Below, in pieces: positions 36,247-47,311 of a stretch of 50,144 nucleotides of DNA. Under the pieces are notes generated by a model that searched no databases, was not told where the DNA came from, and saw only the letters and a program-made list of their open reading frames with translations. Position 1 is the stretch's first letter. The number at the start of each line of letters is the position of its first letter. The translations under genes and the position numbers were made by a program. Source of the stretch: Stutzerimonas stutzeri (GTDB lineage Bacteria; Pseudomonadota; Gammaproteobacteria; Pseudomonadales; Pseudomonadaceae); the NCBI RefSeq assembly GCF_024448935.1, contig NZ_JAMOIE010000029.1:1-50144 (forward strand), written 5' to 3'.

Positions 36247-37398
36247 ATGCAAGACATCGAACTGAGCGAAGAACAACGGATGATCCGCGACATGGCGCGC
36301 GACTTCGCCCGCGCCGAGATCGCACCGAAGGCCCAGGCGTGGGAACAGGCCGGCTGGATCGGCGATGACACCGTGACGCAACTGGGCGAACTGGGGCTGC
36401 TGGGCATGATCGTGCCCGAGCAATGGGGCGGCACCTATATCGACTATGTCGCCTACGCCCTGGCGGTCGAGGAAATCTCCGCCGGTGACGGCGCCATCGG
36501 GGCGTTGATGAGCATTCACAGCTCGGTCGGCTGCGGCCCGATCCTCAAATACGGCACGCCGGAGCAGCAGGATGAATGGCTGCCGGATCTGGCCGCCGGT
36601 CGTGCCATCGGCTGCTTCGCCCTGACCGAGCCCCAGGCCGGCTCCGAGGCGCACAACCTGCGCACCCGCGCCGTGCTCGAAAACGGCGAGTGGATCATCA
36701 ACGGCGCCAAGCAGTTCGTCAGCAACGGCAAGCGCGCCAAGATCGCCATCGTCTTCGCCGTTACCGATCCGGACCTGGGAAAGAAAGGCCTGTCCGCGTT
36801 TCTGGTGCCCACCGACAACCCCGGCTTTGTTGTCGATCGCATGGAAAAGAAGCTGGGCATCCGCGCCTCGGACACCTGCGGCGTCACCTTGCGCGACTGC
36901 CGCATTCCCGAGGCCAACCTGCTCGGCCCGCGCGGCAAGGGATTGGCCATTGCCCTGTCGAATCTCGAAGGCGGTCGCATCGGCATCGGCGCCCAGGCGC
37001 TGGGTATCGCCCGTGCGGCATTCGAGGCGGCGCTGGTGTATGCCCGTGAACGCATCCAGTTCGACAAGCCGATCATCGAGCACCAGAGCGTGGCCAACAT
37101 GCTCGCCGATATGCATACCCGGCTCAACGCGGCGCGCCTGCTGATCCTGCATGCGGCGCGCCTGCGCAGCGCCAATCTGCCGTGCCTGTCCGAAGCCTCC
37201 CAGGCCAAGCTCTTCGCCTCGGAAGTCGCCGAGTACGTGTGTTCCAAAGCCATGCAGATCCACGGCGGCTACGGCTATCTGGAGGACTACCCCGTCGAGC
37301 GTTATTATCGCGATGCGCGCATCACGCAGATTTATGAAGGCTCGAGTGAAATTCAGCGGCTGTTGATTGCGAGGGAGTTGAATCACTACGGGTTGTGA
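36247..37398 (+). CDS. Acyl-CoA dehydrogenase, isobutyryl-CoA type
   Basis: 383 aa, full-length flavin acyl-CoA dehydrogenase. N-terminal helices ([20 protein letters not shown]), the flavin-site block [16 protein letters not shown], and the catalytic Glu in [17 protein letters not shown]. It lies 11 bases after the HIBCH-like gene and should convert isobutyryl-CoA to methacrylyl-CoA in valine breakdown. With mmsA/mmsB and the hydrolase most of the valine branch is present; no separate methacrylyl-CoA hydratase is seen in the cluster. Confidence 0.9.
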   Translation: MQDIELSEEQRMIRDMARDFARAEIAPKAQAWEQAGWIGDDTVTQLGELGLLGMIVPEQWGGTYIDYVAYALAVEEISAGDGAIGALMSIHSSVGCGPILKYGTPEQQDEWLPDLAAGRAIGCFALTEPQAGSEAHNLRTRAVLENGEWIINGAKQFVSNGKRAKIAIVFAVTDPDLGKKGLSAFLVPTDNPGFVVDRMEKKLGIRASDTCGVTLRDCRIPEANLLGPRGKGLAIALSNLEGGRIGIGAQALGIARAAFEAALVYARERIQFDKPIIEHQSVANMLADMHTRLNAARLLILHAARLRSANLPCLSEASQAKLFASEVAEYVCSKAMQIHGGYGYLEDYPVERYYRDARITQIYEGSSEIQRLLIARELNHYGL

Positions 37399-37467
37399 TC
37401 AACTCTCTTGTGGCGGGAAATTAGGGCAAGCCCAGGGTTGCTACCCATCAGGAAGCCGTGCGGTACG

Positions 37468-37574
37468 GATCGCCAGCAAGCTGGCTCCTACACTTCATCG
37501 AGCTGCTATCGATGGTCTGCGGCCCTGATCAATTTCGGTATCCCACCCTTGTAGGAGCCAACTTGCTGGCGATC
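37468..37574. repeat. Pair of inverted REP elements
   Basis: GATCGCCAGCAAGCTGGCTC (from 37468, continuing CTACA) and TGTAGGAGCCAACTTGCTGG (from 37550, continuing CGATC) are inverted copies, each itself a small hairpin. They form a BIME-like unit in the 296-base gap 37399-37694, which shows no gene. The same sequence recurs at 41110-41269. Confidence 0.85.
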
Positions 37575-37694
37575 AGGGCCCGACCTTGAGAAACTGAAGA
37601 ACGAAACACCTCGAAGCAGTATTCCGAGCGAGATGACGCCAAGCGCGGCGGCAAGCGCGGCCGCCATCCAGACAACAATAAGAAGGATACGAAG

Positions 37695-39338
37695 ATGCTA
37701 AAAGGTACGATGCAGCAGACCCCGCTGATGATCAGCGGCATCCTGACCCACGCCGCCCTCGCCCATGGCGACCGAGAGGTTGTCTCGCGGCTGGTGGACG
37801 AGCCCCTGTGGCGCTACGACTACGCCGGCCTGGCGAAACGCACCGGCCAGGCGGCCAACATGTTGCGCAGCCTGGGGGTCAAGCCCGGCGACCTGGTGTC
37901 ATCGCTGGCCTGGAATACCCATCGTCACTTCGAGCTGTTCTTCGCCGTACCGGGCATCGGCGCCGTGCTCCACACGGCCAACCCACGGCTGCCGGACGAA
38001 CAGATCATCTATACGCTCAACCACGCAGGTAGCGGCGTGCTGTTGTTCGATCGCAGCTTCCTGGCCCTGGTCGAGCGCGTGCGTCCGCACCTGGAAAAGG
38101 CCCATACCTTCATCATGCTGTCCGATGCCCAGCGCACCGAACCGGGCAAGGTCGGCGCGCTGAGTTACGAAACGCTGATCGCTCAGGAACAGTCAGTCAC
38201 CGACTGGCCGCAGTTCGACGAAGATGCAGGCGCCATGCTGTGCTACACCTCCGGCACCACCGGCAACCCGAAAGGCGTGGTCTACAGCCATCGCTCCGTC
38301 GTCCTGCACGCCATGGCAGCGGGGCTCACCGGTGCCTTCGGCTTCTCCGCGTTCGACTGCATCATGCCCTGTTCCTCGCTCTACCACGCGACCGCCTGGG
38401 GCGTGCCGTTTACCGCGGCAATCAATGGCTGCAAGTTCGTGCTGCCGTGCGACAAGATGGACGGCGCCAGTCTGCAGGAGCTGATCCAGACCGAAGGCGT
38501 AACCTTCTCCGGGGGCGTGCCGACGATTTGGACCATGTACCTCGATTATTTGGAGCGCACCGGCGAGAATACCGGCCAGCTCAAGTGTCTGGTCATCGCC
38601 GGATCGGCCGTGCCCAGGGCCCTCGCCGAGAAATTCGAGACCCGCTACGGCGTCAGCGTCCGCCAGCTCTGGGGCATGACCGAAACCAGCCCGCTCGGCG
38701 TGGTCGCCACCCCGACACCCAAGCTCGCCGCCATGGGCGAAGCGGCCACCAACGAGGCTATCTGGACCCGCCAGGGCCGCTTGCAGTTTGGCATCGAGAT
38801 GAAAATCGTCGACGAAGCGGGCAACGAACTACCGCATGACGGGACCAGCTCCGGCGCCCTGCTGGTGCGCGGACCCTGGACTGTCGAGCGCTACTTTCGC
38901 AGCGATTCCAGCGCGCTGGACGAAAACGGCTGGTTCGACACCGGCGACATCGCGACGCTGGACCCCAACGGTTACATGCGCATCACCTACCGCAGCAAGG
39001 ACGTGATCAAATCCGGCGGCGAGTGGATCAGTTCCATCGACATCGAAAACATCGCCGCGGGCTGCCCTGGCGTGCGCATCGCTGCGGTGGTCGGCGTGAC
39101 GCACGAGAAATGGGAGGAGCGCCCGATTCTTATCATCGAAGCCCACGATGACGCCGAAGTCTGCGCCGAAGCCGTTCTCGCCTACCTCGAGCCGCAGATC
39201 GTCAAGTGGTGGATGCCCGACGCGGTGATCTTCGATGCCGTGCCGCTAACGGCCACCGGCAAGATCGACAAGAAGACCCTGCGCGACCGCTACCGCAACC
39301 ACCTGCTTGGAATGAGCGCGAGCGCCGTGGGCAGCTAG
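37695..39338 (+). CDS. Fatty acyl-CoA synthetase (AMP-forming)
   Basis: 547 aa, ANL superfamily. The AMP-binding P-loop is [16 protein letters not shown], with A5 [12 protein letters not shown]7/A8 [20 protein letters not shown], and the A10 lysine in [15 protein letters not shown]. It activates a fatty or branched acid as its CoA ester. The close likeness to medium/long-chain ligases near valine/leucine clusters suggests feeding acids to the dehydrogenases here; exact chain preference is unknown. The ATG at 37695 follows AGAAGGA. Confidence 0.88.
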   Translation: MLKGTMQQTPLMISGILTHAALAHGDREVVSRLVDEPLWRYDYAGLAKRTGQAANMLRSLGVKPGDLVSSLAWNTHRHFELFFAVPGIGAVLHTANPRLPDEQIIYTLNHAGSGVLLFDRSFLALVERVRPHLEKAHTFIMLSDAQRTEPGKVGALSYETLIAQEQSVTDWPQFDEDAGAMLCYTSGTTGNPKGVVYSHRSVVLHAMAAGLTGAFGFSAFDCIMPCSSLYHATAWGVPFTAAINGCKFVLPCDKMDGASLQELIQTEGVTFSGGVPTIWTMYLDYLERTGENTGQLKCLVIAGSAVPRALAEKFETRYGVSVRQLWGMTETSPLGVVATPTPKLAAMGEAATNEAIWTRQGRLQFGIEMKIVDEAGNELPHDGTSSGALLVRGPWTVERYFRSDSSALDENGWFDTGDIATLDPNGYMRITYRSKDVIKSGGEWISSIDIENIAAGCPGVRIAAVVGVTHEKWEERPILIIEAHDDAEVCAEAVLAYLEPQIVKWWMPDAVIFDAVPLTATGKIDKKTLRDRYRNHLLGMSASAVGS

Positions 39339-39347
39339 ACCGCCCGA

Positions 39348-39777
39348 GATGGGTTGCACCCATCCTACGAGTACGACGCAGGGGGCACCTCCTGGCAGGC
39401 CGTCCCGCGTGTTCACCGATGATGCATTAGGAAATCACTGCCGAGCTACAAAACGTAGGATGGGTGAAACCATCAATAGGCCTCACCGCCAATCAAGATG
39501 CCAGCACGTGCCGCCAGCTATGCGTTGCTCTGTCGGAACGACCTGATGGGTTGCAACCATCGAATACGACGCAGGGGGGACCTCCTGGCAGGCCGTCCCG
39601 GGTGTTCACCGATGATGCAATAGGAAATCACTGCCGAGCTACAAAACGTAGGATGGGTGCAACCCATCAATAGGCCGCACCGCCAATCAAAATGCCAGCA
39701 CGTGCCGCCAGCTATGCGTTGCTCTGTCGGAACGACCTGATGGGTTGCACCCATCCTACGAATAACAATGCAGGCGG
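39348..39777. repeat. Tandem repeat, about 195 bp, two copies plus partial third
   Basis: Copy 1 is 39348-39544 (197 bp), copy 2 is 39545-39738 (194 bp), and a partial third runs from 39739 to about 39777. Copies share nearly all positions, for example GGCAGGCCGTCCCG, GTGTTCACCGATGATGCA, TAGGAAATCACTGCCGAGCT and GCTATGCGTTGCTCTGTCGG. Each unit starts with GATGGGTTGCAACC or GATGGGTTGCACCC, which forms a hairpin with GTAGGATGGGTG of the preceding unit. This fills the gap between the acyl-CoA synthetase and CoA-transferase genes; no protein is evident in it. Confidence 0.92.
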
Positions 39778-39833
39778 ATCTCGCTTCGCCGGGTTATCTG
39801 CCTGATCGATGCACTAAACCTCGGGAGCTACCG

Positions 39834-40910
<1,077 letters not shown>

Positions 40911-41109
40911 CCGCGCGCGCCGGCTAACCAATGCCACACTATCGAGGTCTGGTTAGCAGCACCTACGATCAGAACACAGCGCCGGGTCTGACGACGGTTG
41001 CGCGTGAGGAATTGAGCATGGTCTTTACATTGAGAAGCGAAGCTCGTCTCATCAAACAAGAAATAACTCGTTGTTTTATATATAGAAATTAGATCAGAAA
41101 ACGAACCCT

Positions 41110-41269
41110 GGAGCCAGCTTGCTGGCGATCTGGCGATATCTGCAGATCAAAAGCATCGCCAGCAAGCTGGCTCCTACAGTTTGCTGCGCGACAGCGCGGC
41201 GCCTGGACGACGGGGGATCTCCTACAAAAGCGAGTCAGTTGTTCACCTGGAGCCAGCTCGCTGGCGATC
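41110..41269. repeat. REP cluster
   Basis: GGAGCCAGCTTGCTGGCGAT (41110), its inverted mate ATCGCCAGCAAGCTGGCTCC followed by TACA (41155-41178), and a third variant GGAGCCAGCTCGCTGGCGAT (41249) belong to the same family as the pair at 37468-37574. Confidence 0.85.
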
Positions 41270-41384
41270 CGAGCCGTCTGCTGCAGGGCCGAGCGTGCTC
41301 GCGAATCAACGCCACCGCACTGCAGGTGCCAGCAGACGCAAGCTAATACTCTCCATATTCCGCTTGCAGCGCGAAAACAAACAT

Positions 41385-41419
41385 AAAAAAGGCAGAGCCA
41401 TGCGCTACCGCTCTGCCTT
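41385..41419 (-). terminator. Intrinsic terminator of the leftward acyl-CoA dehydrogenase gene
   Basis: AAGGCAGAGC (41389-41398) and GCTCTGCCTT (41410-41419) form a perfect 10-bp stem with an 11-base loop. Read leftward it is followed by TTTTTTATG, the classic U tract, 21 bases after the stop at 41441. Confidence 0.9.
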
Positions 41420-41440
41420 CCTGGTAACGCCAGCCAACCG

Positions 41441-42667
41441 TCAGCGGCTACGCAACATTTCCCGCGGGAAATACTTGCCCAACTCATGCTTGGCGATCGA
41501 AGCGCGGTGTACCTCGTCCGGGCCGTCCGCCAGACGCAAGGTGCGCTGCATGGCCCACCAGTGGGCCAGCGGGAAGTCCTCGGAAACCCCAGCGCCGCCG
41601 TGAATCTGAATGGCGCGGTCGATCACCTTCAGCGCAACGTTTGGCGCCACAACCTTGATCTGGGCAATCTCGCTCGCCGCGATCTTGTTGCCCACCGTGT
41701 CCATCATGTACGCGGCATTGAGCGTCAGCAGGCGCGCCATGTTGATCTCGATACGGCATTCGGCGATGTGGTCGAAGTTCGCACCCAGCCGGGCCAGCGG
41801 CTTGCCGAACGCCGTGCGGTTCACCGAGCGCTCGCACAACAGTTTCAACGCGCGCTCGGCTACACCGACAGAGCGCATGCAGTGGTGAATACGGCCCGGG
41901 CCGAGGCGGCCCTGAGCAATCTCGAAGCCTCGGCCCTCACCCAGCAGCACGTTCTCGTATGGCACGCGAACGTTTTCCAGCAGCACCTCGGCGTGGCCGT
42001 GCGGGGCATCGTCGTAGCCGAACACCGGCAGCGGACGCAGCACTTTCAGACCCGGCGCATCCATCGGCACGAGGATCATCGAGTGCTGCTGGTGGCGCGA
42101 CGCGTCCGGGTTGGTCAGTCCCATGAAGATCATGACCTTGCAGCGCGGATCGCAAGCACCGGAGGTCCACCATTTGCGGCCGTTGATGACCCAGTCGTCC
42201 CCTTCACGTACCGCGCGCGCTTCCATGTTGGTCGCATCCGATGAGGCCACGCCCGGTTCGGTCATGCCGAATGCTGAACGGATTTCACCGCGCAGCAGGG
42301 GTTCGAGCCACTGCTTCTTCTGTTCTTCACTGCCGTAGCGAACCAGCACTTCCATGTTGCCGGTGTCCGGCGCCGAGCAGTTGAACGCTTCCGGGCCGAG
42401 ACCCGAGCTGCCCATGATTTCTGCCAGCGGCGCATATTCGGTGTTGCTCAGCCCGGCGCCCAGCTCCGATTCCGGCAGGAACAGATTCCACAGCCCCTCT
42501 GCCTTGGCCTTGGCCTTGAGCTCCTCGACGATGGCCGTCGGCTGCCAGCGATCGCCTTCGGCGACCTGCTGGTAGAAAACTTTTTCGGCGGGATAGACGT
42601 GAGCATCCATGAACGCTTGCACGCGCTCTCTCAGCTCTTGAACCTTCGGGGAGTAGGCGAAATCCAT
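41441..42667 (-). CDS. Acyl-CoA dehydrogenase, ACAD10/11-like
   Basis: 408 aa. Acyl-CoA dehydrogenase with the flavin block [20 protein letters not shown] and a C-terminus [20 protein letters not shown], then [18 protein letters not shown], as in the ACAD11-like group, which handles 4-hydroxy or branched acyl-CoAs in some organisms. The start ATG 42667 ([13 protein letters not shown]) has GAAGG about 9 bases upstream. It is divergent from the LysR gene, which is its probable regulator. Single-gene transcript ended by the hairpin at 41385-41419. Confidence 0.9.
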   Translation of the reverse strand: MDFAYSPKVQELRERVQAFMDAHVYPAEKVFYQQVAEGDRWQPTAIVEELKAKAKAEGLWNLFLPESELGAGLSNTEYAPLAEIMGSSGLGPEAFNCSAPDTGNMEVLVRYGSEEQKKQWLEPLLRGEIRSAFGMTEPGVASSDATNMEARAVREGDDWVINGRKWWTSGACDPRCKVMIFMGLTNPDASRHQQHSMILVPMDAPGLKVLRPLPVFGYDDAPHGHAEVLLENVRVPYENVLLGEGRGFEIAQGRLGPGRIHHCMRSVGVAERALKLLCERSVNRTAFGKPLARLGANFDHIAECRIEINMARLLTLNAAYMMDTVGNKIAASEIAQIKVVAPNVALKVIDRAIQIHGGAGVSEDFPLAHWWAMQRTLRLADGPDEVHRASIAKHELGKYFPREMLRSR

Positions 42668-42813
42668 GGGCGACAACCTTCTGGCAGGTAATGTTTTGTA
42701 GTTTTGAATGCTAGAGGAGGCCTGGCGATTTATCTAAGCTATTTTCCTCGTGTATAAACATTCATCACCAATATATGATCGGCGAATTCTGATACGCGCC
42801 GGAGCGCACAATA

Positions 42814-43728
42814 ATGAACCTGAACAAGGTCGATCTGAATCTTTTCATCGTCTTCGACGCGATCTACACCGAAACGAACCTGACCCGCGCCGGGCAGATC
42901 GTCGGCATCACCCAGCCAGCCGTTTCGAACGCACTGGCCCGCCTGCGGGAAACCTTCAACGACCCGCTATTTGTGCGCACCGCACAAGGCATGGTGCCAA
43001 CGCCGATGGCGCAGAACATCATCGGTCCTGTGCGCAACGCGCTGCAATTGCTGCGCATCTCGGTGCAGGAAAGCCGCACCTTCAGCCCGCTGCAGGCAAA
43101 CAAGACCTTTCGAATCAGCATGACCGACCTAACTGAGGCCGTGGTGCTGCCGCCGTTGTTCCAGCGCCTGCGTCGACTGGCGCCAAACGTGAAAATCGAA
43201 AGCATGCTCGCCAAGCGCCGCGAAACCACCAAGGAGTTGGCGGCCGGGCGCCTGGATTTCGCCATGGACGCACCACTGAACACCGATCCGCAGGTGCGCC
43301 ACGTCAAGCTGCTGGAGGACCGCTACGTCTGTGCCATGCGCCGCGGACACCCACTGGCCAAGGACAAGCTCAGCGTCGAGGAATACCTGTCGCTGTCGCA
43401 CATCCATATTTCCAGCCGTCGCAGCGGGCTGGGCATGGTTGACCTGGCACTCGGCAAGATGGGCCAACAGCGCAAAATTGCCTTGCGCTCGCAGCACTAC
43501 ATGATGGCTACCCAGGTGATTCAGCAGACCGATATGGCAGTGACCGTCCCTGAGCGTTTCGCCCGGCGTCATGACCTGTATCAGGTGCTACTGCCGGTGG
43601 ATATCCCGCCGTTGGAAACTCACATCTACTGGCACGAAAGCACCGATCAGGACCCGGCCAACCGCTGGATGCGCGAACAGATGATCGAGATCGCTCAGCA
43701 GGTAACGGCGGCGCAGCAGGCCGACTGA
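42814..43728 (+). CDS. LysR-family transcriptional regulator
   Basis: 304 aa. N-terminal winged helix-turn-helix (DLNLFIVFDAIYTETNLTRA; VGITQPAVSNALARLRE) and LysR effector domain; the sequence type resembles NodD/SyrM-like and LeuO-like members. The 146-base gap to the divergent acyl-CoA dehydrogenase gene is AT-rich (CTAAGCTATTTTCCTCGTG) and should contain its T-N11-A site. The inducer is probably an acyl-CoA or acid handled by that enzyme. Confidence 0.88.
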   Translation: MNLNKVDLNLFIVFDAIYTETNLTRAGQIVGITQPAVSNALARLRETFNDPLFVRTAQGMVPTPMAQNIIGPVRNALQLLRISVQESRTFSPLQANKTFRISMTDLTEAVVLPPLFQRLRRLAPNVKIESMLAKRRETTKELAAGRLDFAMDAPLNTDPQVRHVKLLEDRYVCAMRRGHPLAKDKLSVEEYLSLSHIHISSRRSGLGMVDLALGKMGQQRKIALRSQHYMMATQVIQQTDMAVTVPERFARRHDLYQVLLPVDIPPLETHIYWHESTDQDPANRWMREQMIEIAQQVTAAQQAD

Positions 43729-43782
43729 TTTGCCCGCTTAAATGCCAGATCGGCCGGCACGTGCAATGCGTGCCGGTTTGAC

Positions 43783-44802
43783 TCATGCGCTTTCGCGCAT
43801 CACCACTTCAAAACCCACATCGATACGCCGTTGCGGTGGCGACTCGCCGCGCATCAGGCTCAGCAACATTTGCCCAGCCAGCTTGCCGATCTCGCCGCGG
43901 ATGGTGCGTACGGTGGTCAGCGCCGGATGCATCCAGGCGGCGGCCGGCAGGTCGTTAAAGCCGGCAACGGCCAACCGCTCCGGCACTGCCAAGTTCAGCT
44001 GGCGAGCACGAAACAGGGCGCCCAACGCCAAATCATCATTATTGAAGAAGACCGCATCAATCTCGGGATGCTGCGCCAGTAGCCGATCGAGCAACTCGGC
44101 ACCCAGCCCGATGGACGATACCTGCGGTGTGAGCAGCTCAAGTGCAGCATCGTACCGCAAGGCCTCGCGCATGACCTGCCGATAACCTTCGGCACGTTGC
44201 AGGGTTCGGGGGTCAAGCTGCGCCGCCGCAAAGGCAATGTTGCGGTAGCCGCGTTCGAGCAGCTTGCGGGTCATGGCCGCACCGGCTTCAAGCTGGGAAA
44301 AACCGACGCAGTACTCCTCATCGGCTTCGCTCAGCTCCATCAGCGTCACGATGGGACTGGTGTAGCTGCCGAGCACTTCGCGCGCGGCATCGCTGCGCTC
44401 GAAGCCGGTGACCAGCAGCCCCGCCGGTTGATGCGCGAGGTAGGCGCGCAGCAGGCGCTCGTCTTCTTCGGGATGGTAATGGCTGACGCCGATCATCAGC
44501 TCGTAGCCCGCCGGCATCAGCACGCGCTGAATGGCTTCGACGGTATCGACGAACACCGCGTTGGACAGCGAGGGAATGATCACCGCGACAAGATTCGAAC
44601 GTGCGCTCGCCAGGTTTCGCGCCGCCGTATGCGGGACGTAACCCAAGGCTTTGACCGCAGCCATCACCCGCTCGCGCAAGGCGTCCGATACCCGTTCGGG
44701 CTGCGATAGCGCACGCGAAGCGGACATCAGCGAGCAACCGGCAGTACGTGCCACGTCGGATAATGTGGCCCGCTCCAGCGAACGGCGACGACGAGTACTC
44801 AT
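43783..44802 (-). CDS. LacI-family repressor, GntR-like (gluconate)
   Basis: 339 aa. LacI helix-turn-helix TLSDVARTAGCSLMSASRAL, hinge helix AARNLASARSN, and a periplasmic-binding-like effector domain. The type is that of GntR, the gluconate repressor. It is the last gene of a leftward operon with a TRAP transporter and gluconokinase, whose promoter carries a GntR-like palindrome at 48555-48570. Start 44802 (MSTRRRRSLERATLSD) is typical; the 16 upstream codons are probably untranslated. Confidence 0.85.
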   Translation of the reverse strand: MSTRRRRSLERATLSDVARTAGCSLMSASRALSQPERVSDALRERVMAAVKALGYVPHTAARNLASARSNLVAVIIPSLSNAVFVDTVEAIQRVLMPAGYELMIGVSHYHPEEDERLLRAYLAHQPAGLLVTGFERSDAAREVLGSYTSPIVTLMELSEADEEYCVGFSQLEAGAAMTRKLLERGYRNIAFAAAQLDPRTLQRAEGYRQVMREALRYDAALELLTPQVSSIGLGAELLDRLLAQHPEIDAVFFNNDDLALGALFRARQLNLAVPERLAVAGFNDLPAAAWMHPALTTVRTIRGEIGKLAGQMLLSLMRGESPPQRRIDVGFEVVMRESA

Positions 44803-44917
44803 AACGGGATCCAGCGGCAAGGGGGCGGAGATTCCATATCGGGAAGGCACCCGAAGCAGGCCATGCGAACGCTATCGCTCGCCGGGTTTTAAAAAGGTCT
44901 GCATGGGGCGCGTCCGA

Positions 44918-45934
44918 TTATTTCGGCGCTTTCTCGATCGCGGCCTGTACTTCGTTGAACAGCGGCTCGCCAACCGTATCGATCACGGTCTGGATGGCCG
45001 GTTTAGCCTGCTCGCGCATACGCTGGATTTCTTCCGCGCTGACCTTGTTCACTTTCATGCCCTGCTCCTTGATCTTGGCCAGCGCTTGGCGGGCTTCGGC
45101 GCGGGTGTCCTCACGCTCGAAATCACGAGCCGTCTGCGCCGCCTGCATGATGATGTCCTGCTCAGTTTTCGACAGGCCATCCCACCAGCGCCTGGATGCC
45201 GTGACGATCCATGGGCTGTACACGTGATTGGTCACGCTCAGGTACTTCTGTACCTCGTAGAATTTGGACGAGAGGATGGTGTTGTAGGGGTTTTCCTGAC
45301 CGTCGACTGCCTTGGTTTCCAGTGCCGTGAACAGCTCGGAGAACGGCAGCGGGACGGCATTCGCGCCCATCAGCTTGAAGGTGTCGATGAACACCGGGTT
45401 TGGCATTACCCGCAGTTTGATACCGTCGAAATCTTCCATCTTCTCGACCGGACGCACATTGTTGGTCAGATTGCGGAAGCCATTCTCCCAGTACGCCAGG
45501 CCCACGAGACCCTTTTCATCCAGCGCGTCCATGACCTTCTGGCCAACCGGACCATCCAGCACGTAGTCGGCCTGCTTTTCGCTCTCGAACAGGAACGGTG
45601 TGTCCCAGACCGCCATCTCTTCAGCGACACCGACCAGGGTGGCCGTGGAGCCGACCATCATTTCCTGAGCGCCGCCCATCAGCGCGTTCTGCATCTGCTC
45701 ATCGGACCCCAGGCTGGCAGAACCGAAGGTGCGCACCTTGAGCTTGCCATCGGATGCCTTGGCGATCTCCTCGGCCAGCAGCTTCGCGGCGCGCCCCTGA
45801 TTGCTGTCTTCGTTGAGTCCGTAGCCGAAGCGAATCATCCGAGGCCGGATATCGTCGGCTGCCTGAGCGGTCACTGCGGTGATAGCGCTGCTAAGCGTAG
45901 TGGCGGCCAGGGCCGCAATAAGCAATCGTTTCAT
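44918..45934 (-). CDS. TRAP transporter substrate-binding protein (DctP type)
   Basis: 338 aa. Signal peptide (residues 1-26: LLIAALAATTLSSAITAVTA-QAA) then DctP fold with the conserved Arg region GIKLRVMPNPVFIDTFKLMG and LPFSELFTALETKAVDGQEN. It captures an acid, probably gluconate or a related sugar acid given the kinase and regulator in the operon. The ATG at 45934 has AAGG 9-10 bases upstream; a GTG at 45940 is also possible. Confidence 0.92.
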   Translation of the reverse strand: MKRLLIAALAATTLSSAITAVTAQAADDIRPRMIRFGYGLNEDSNQGRAAKLLAEEIAKASDGKLKVRTFGSASLGSDEQMQNALMGGAQEMMVGSTATLVGVAEEMAVWDTPFLFESEKQADYVLDGPVGQKVMDALDEKGLVGLAYWENGFRNLTNNVRPVEKMEDFDGIKLRVMPNPVFIDTFKLMGANAVPLPFSELFTALETKAVDGQENPYNTILSSKFYEVQKYLSVTNHVYSPWIVTASRRWWDGLSKTEQDIIMQAAQTARDFEREDTRAEARQALAKIKEQGMKVNKVSAEEIQRMREQAKPAIQTVIDTVGEPLFNEVQAAIEKAPK

Positions 45935-45990
45935 GTTCACTTACCTTTTGTTGTTAGCAATGAAGGGTTGAAGCTCAAGCCTCGTGTCCA

Positions 45991-47268
45991 TCACCGCAGC
46001 CATTCCAACGGCACGGTGATGATCGACGGCACTGCTATCAACAGGACGACGATGGCCAGATAGATGAGGAAGAACGGGATGACACCGCGCACCAGCGTTT
46101 CCATGCGCAGCCGCCCTATTCCGCCGACAACGTTGAGTACCGTGCCGACTGGCGGTGTGATCAGACCGATCGAGCCGATCAGCACAAACATCACGCCGAA
46201 GTACACCGGGTTGATCCCCGCCTTCACTGCAATCGGCGCCAACACCGGCCCGAGAATCAGGATGGTCGGGGTCAGGTCGAGCACCATGCCGATTGCAATC
46301 ATCAGCACCATGATGGCGACCATCAGCAACTTCGGATCCTGCGCCAGCGGGCCCAGCATCGTGGCGATTTCGTCCGGCAGCTGGGCCAGCGTAATCATGT
46401 AGGCGGAGACGATCGCCGCAGCGCAAAGGAACATCACCGATGCCGTGGTGCGGCTGGCGCGGGTCAATACCTCGATGACACCGTTCCAGCTCAGTTCGCG
46501 GTACAGCAGCGTCGACACCAGCAATGCATAGACTGCAGCCACCACAGCAGCCTCGGTCGGCGTGAACAGGCCGAAACGCAAGCCGCCCACGATGATCACC
46601 GGCAGCATCAGCGCAGCCGCGCCATCGACCAGCGCCTTGCGGCGTTCAGCTCCGCTGGCTTTTTCCTGTGGGGGTTCGTCGATCCTGCGGGCGATCAGCG
46701 TCCAGGCCACCACCAGTCCTACGCCCATGATCAGGCCGGGAACCATACCGGCAAGGAACAGCTGGCTGATGGAGGTGTTGGTGACAACGCCGTAGATCAC
46801 GAACGGCATCGACGGCGGAATGATCGGCGCAATAATGCCGCCAGCGGCCACCAGGCCCGAAGAGGAGCTCAGCGGATAGCCGCGCTCACGCATCATTGGC
46901 AGCAACAGTGTCGCCAGCGCTGCGGTATCGGCCAGGGCCGAGCCAGACATGCTGGCCAGCAGGACCGATGCCGCAATCGCCACGTAGCCGAGGCCACCGC
47001 GCTTGTGGCCAAAGTAGGCCTGCGCCATGTTGATGATCCGGCGCGAGATGCCGCCCGCATTCATCAGTTCGCCGGCCAGGATGAAGAACGGCACTGCCAA
47101 CAGCGGAAAGCTGTCGGCACCGGCCTGAAGGTTCTGCGCCAGCAGCTGCACATCCCAAAAATCCAGGTACCACATCAGCACCGCGCCGGTAAGAATCAGC
47201 GCGAAGGCAATCGGCATACCGAAGGCCATGAAGCCAAACAATGACGATAAGAAGACGACGACAGTCAT
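45991..47268 (-). CDS. TRAP transporter large permease (DctM type)
   Basis: 425 aa, about twelve hydrophobic segments, DctM family (FGMPIAFALILTGAVLMWYL; PFFILAGELMNAGGISRRII; GLITPPVGTVLNVVGGIG). It forms the sodium-driven channel with the small subunit encoded 43 bases upstream as the tail of a kinase fusion, and takes substrate from the DctP protein encoded next. Confidence 0.93.
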   Translation of the reverse strand: MTVVVFLSSLFGFMAFGMPIAFALILTGAVLMWYLDFWDVQLLAQNLQAGADSFPLLAVPFFILAGELMNAGGISRRIINMAQAYFGHKRGGLGYVAIAASVLLASMSGSALADTAALATLLLPMMRERGYPLSSSSGLVAAGGIIAPIIPPSMPFVIYGVVTNTSISQLFLAGMVPGLIMGVGLVVAWTLIARRIDEPPQEKASGAERRKALVDGAAALMLPVIIVGGLRFGLFTPTEAAVVAAVYALLVSTLLYRELSWNGVIEVLTRASRTTASVMFLCAAAIVSAYMITLAQLPDEIATMLGPLAQDPKLLMVAIMVLMIAIGMVLDLTPTILILGPVLAPIAVKAGINPVYFGVMFVLIGSIGLITPPVGTVLNVVGGIGRLRMETLVRGVIPFFLIYLAIVVLLIAVPSIITVPLEWLR

Positions 47269-47311
47269 GCACGGACCTCAGGTGGGCGCAGGCCCTTGTT
47301 GTTATCAGGGA

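Larger units (their letters stand above)
40911..41440. other. Intergenic region with REP elements and terminator
   Basis: 530 bases without a gene. It contains an AT-rich segment at about 41060-41100 (TTGTTTTATATATAGAAATT), three REP copies (41110-41269) and a strong hairpin at 41389-41419. Nothing else recognised. Confidence 0.6.

Noticed and set aside
39348-39777. CRISPR array
   Set aside because: The repeat unit is about 195 bp with no short repeat/variable spacer pattern and no cas genes.
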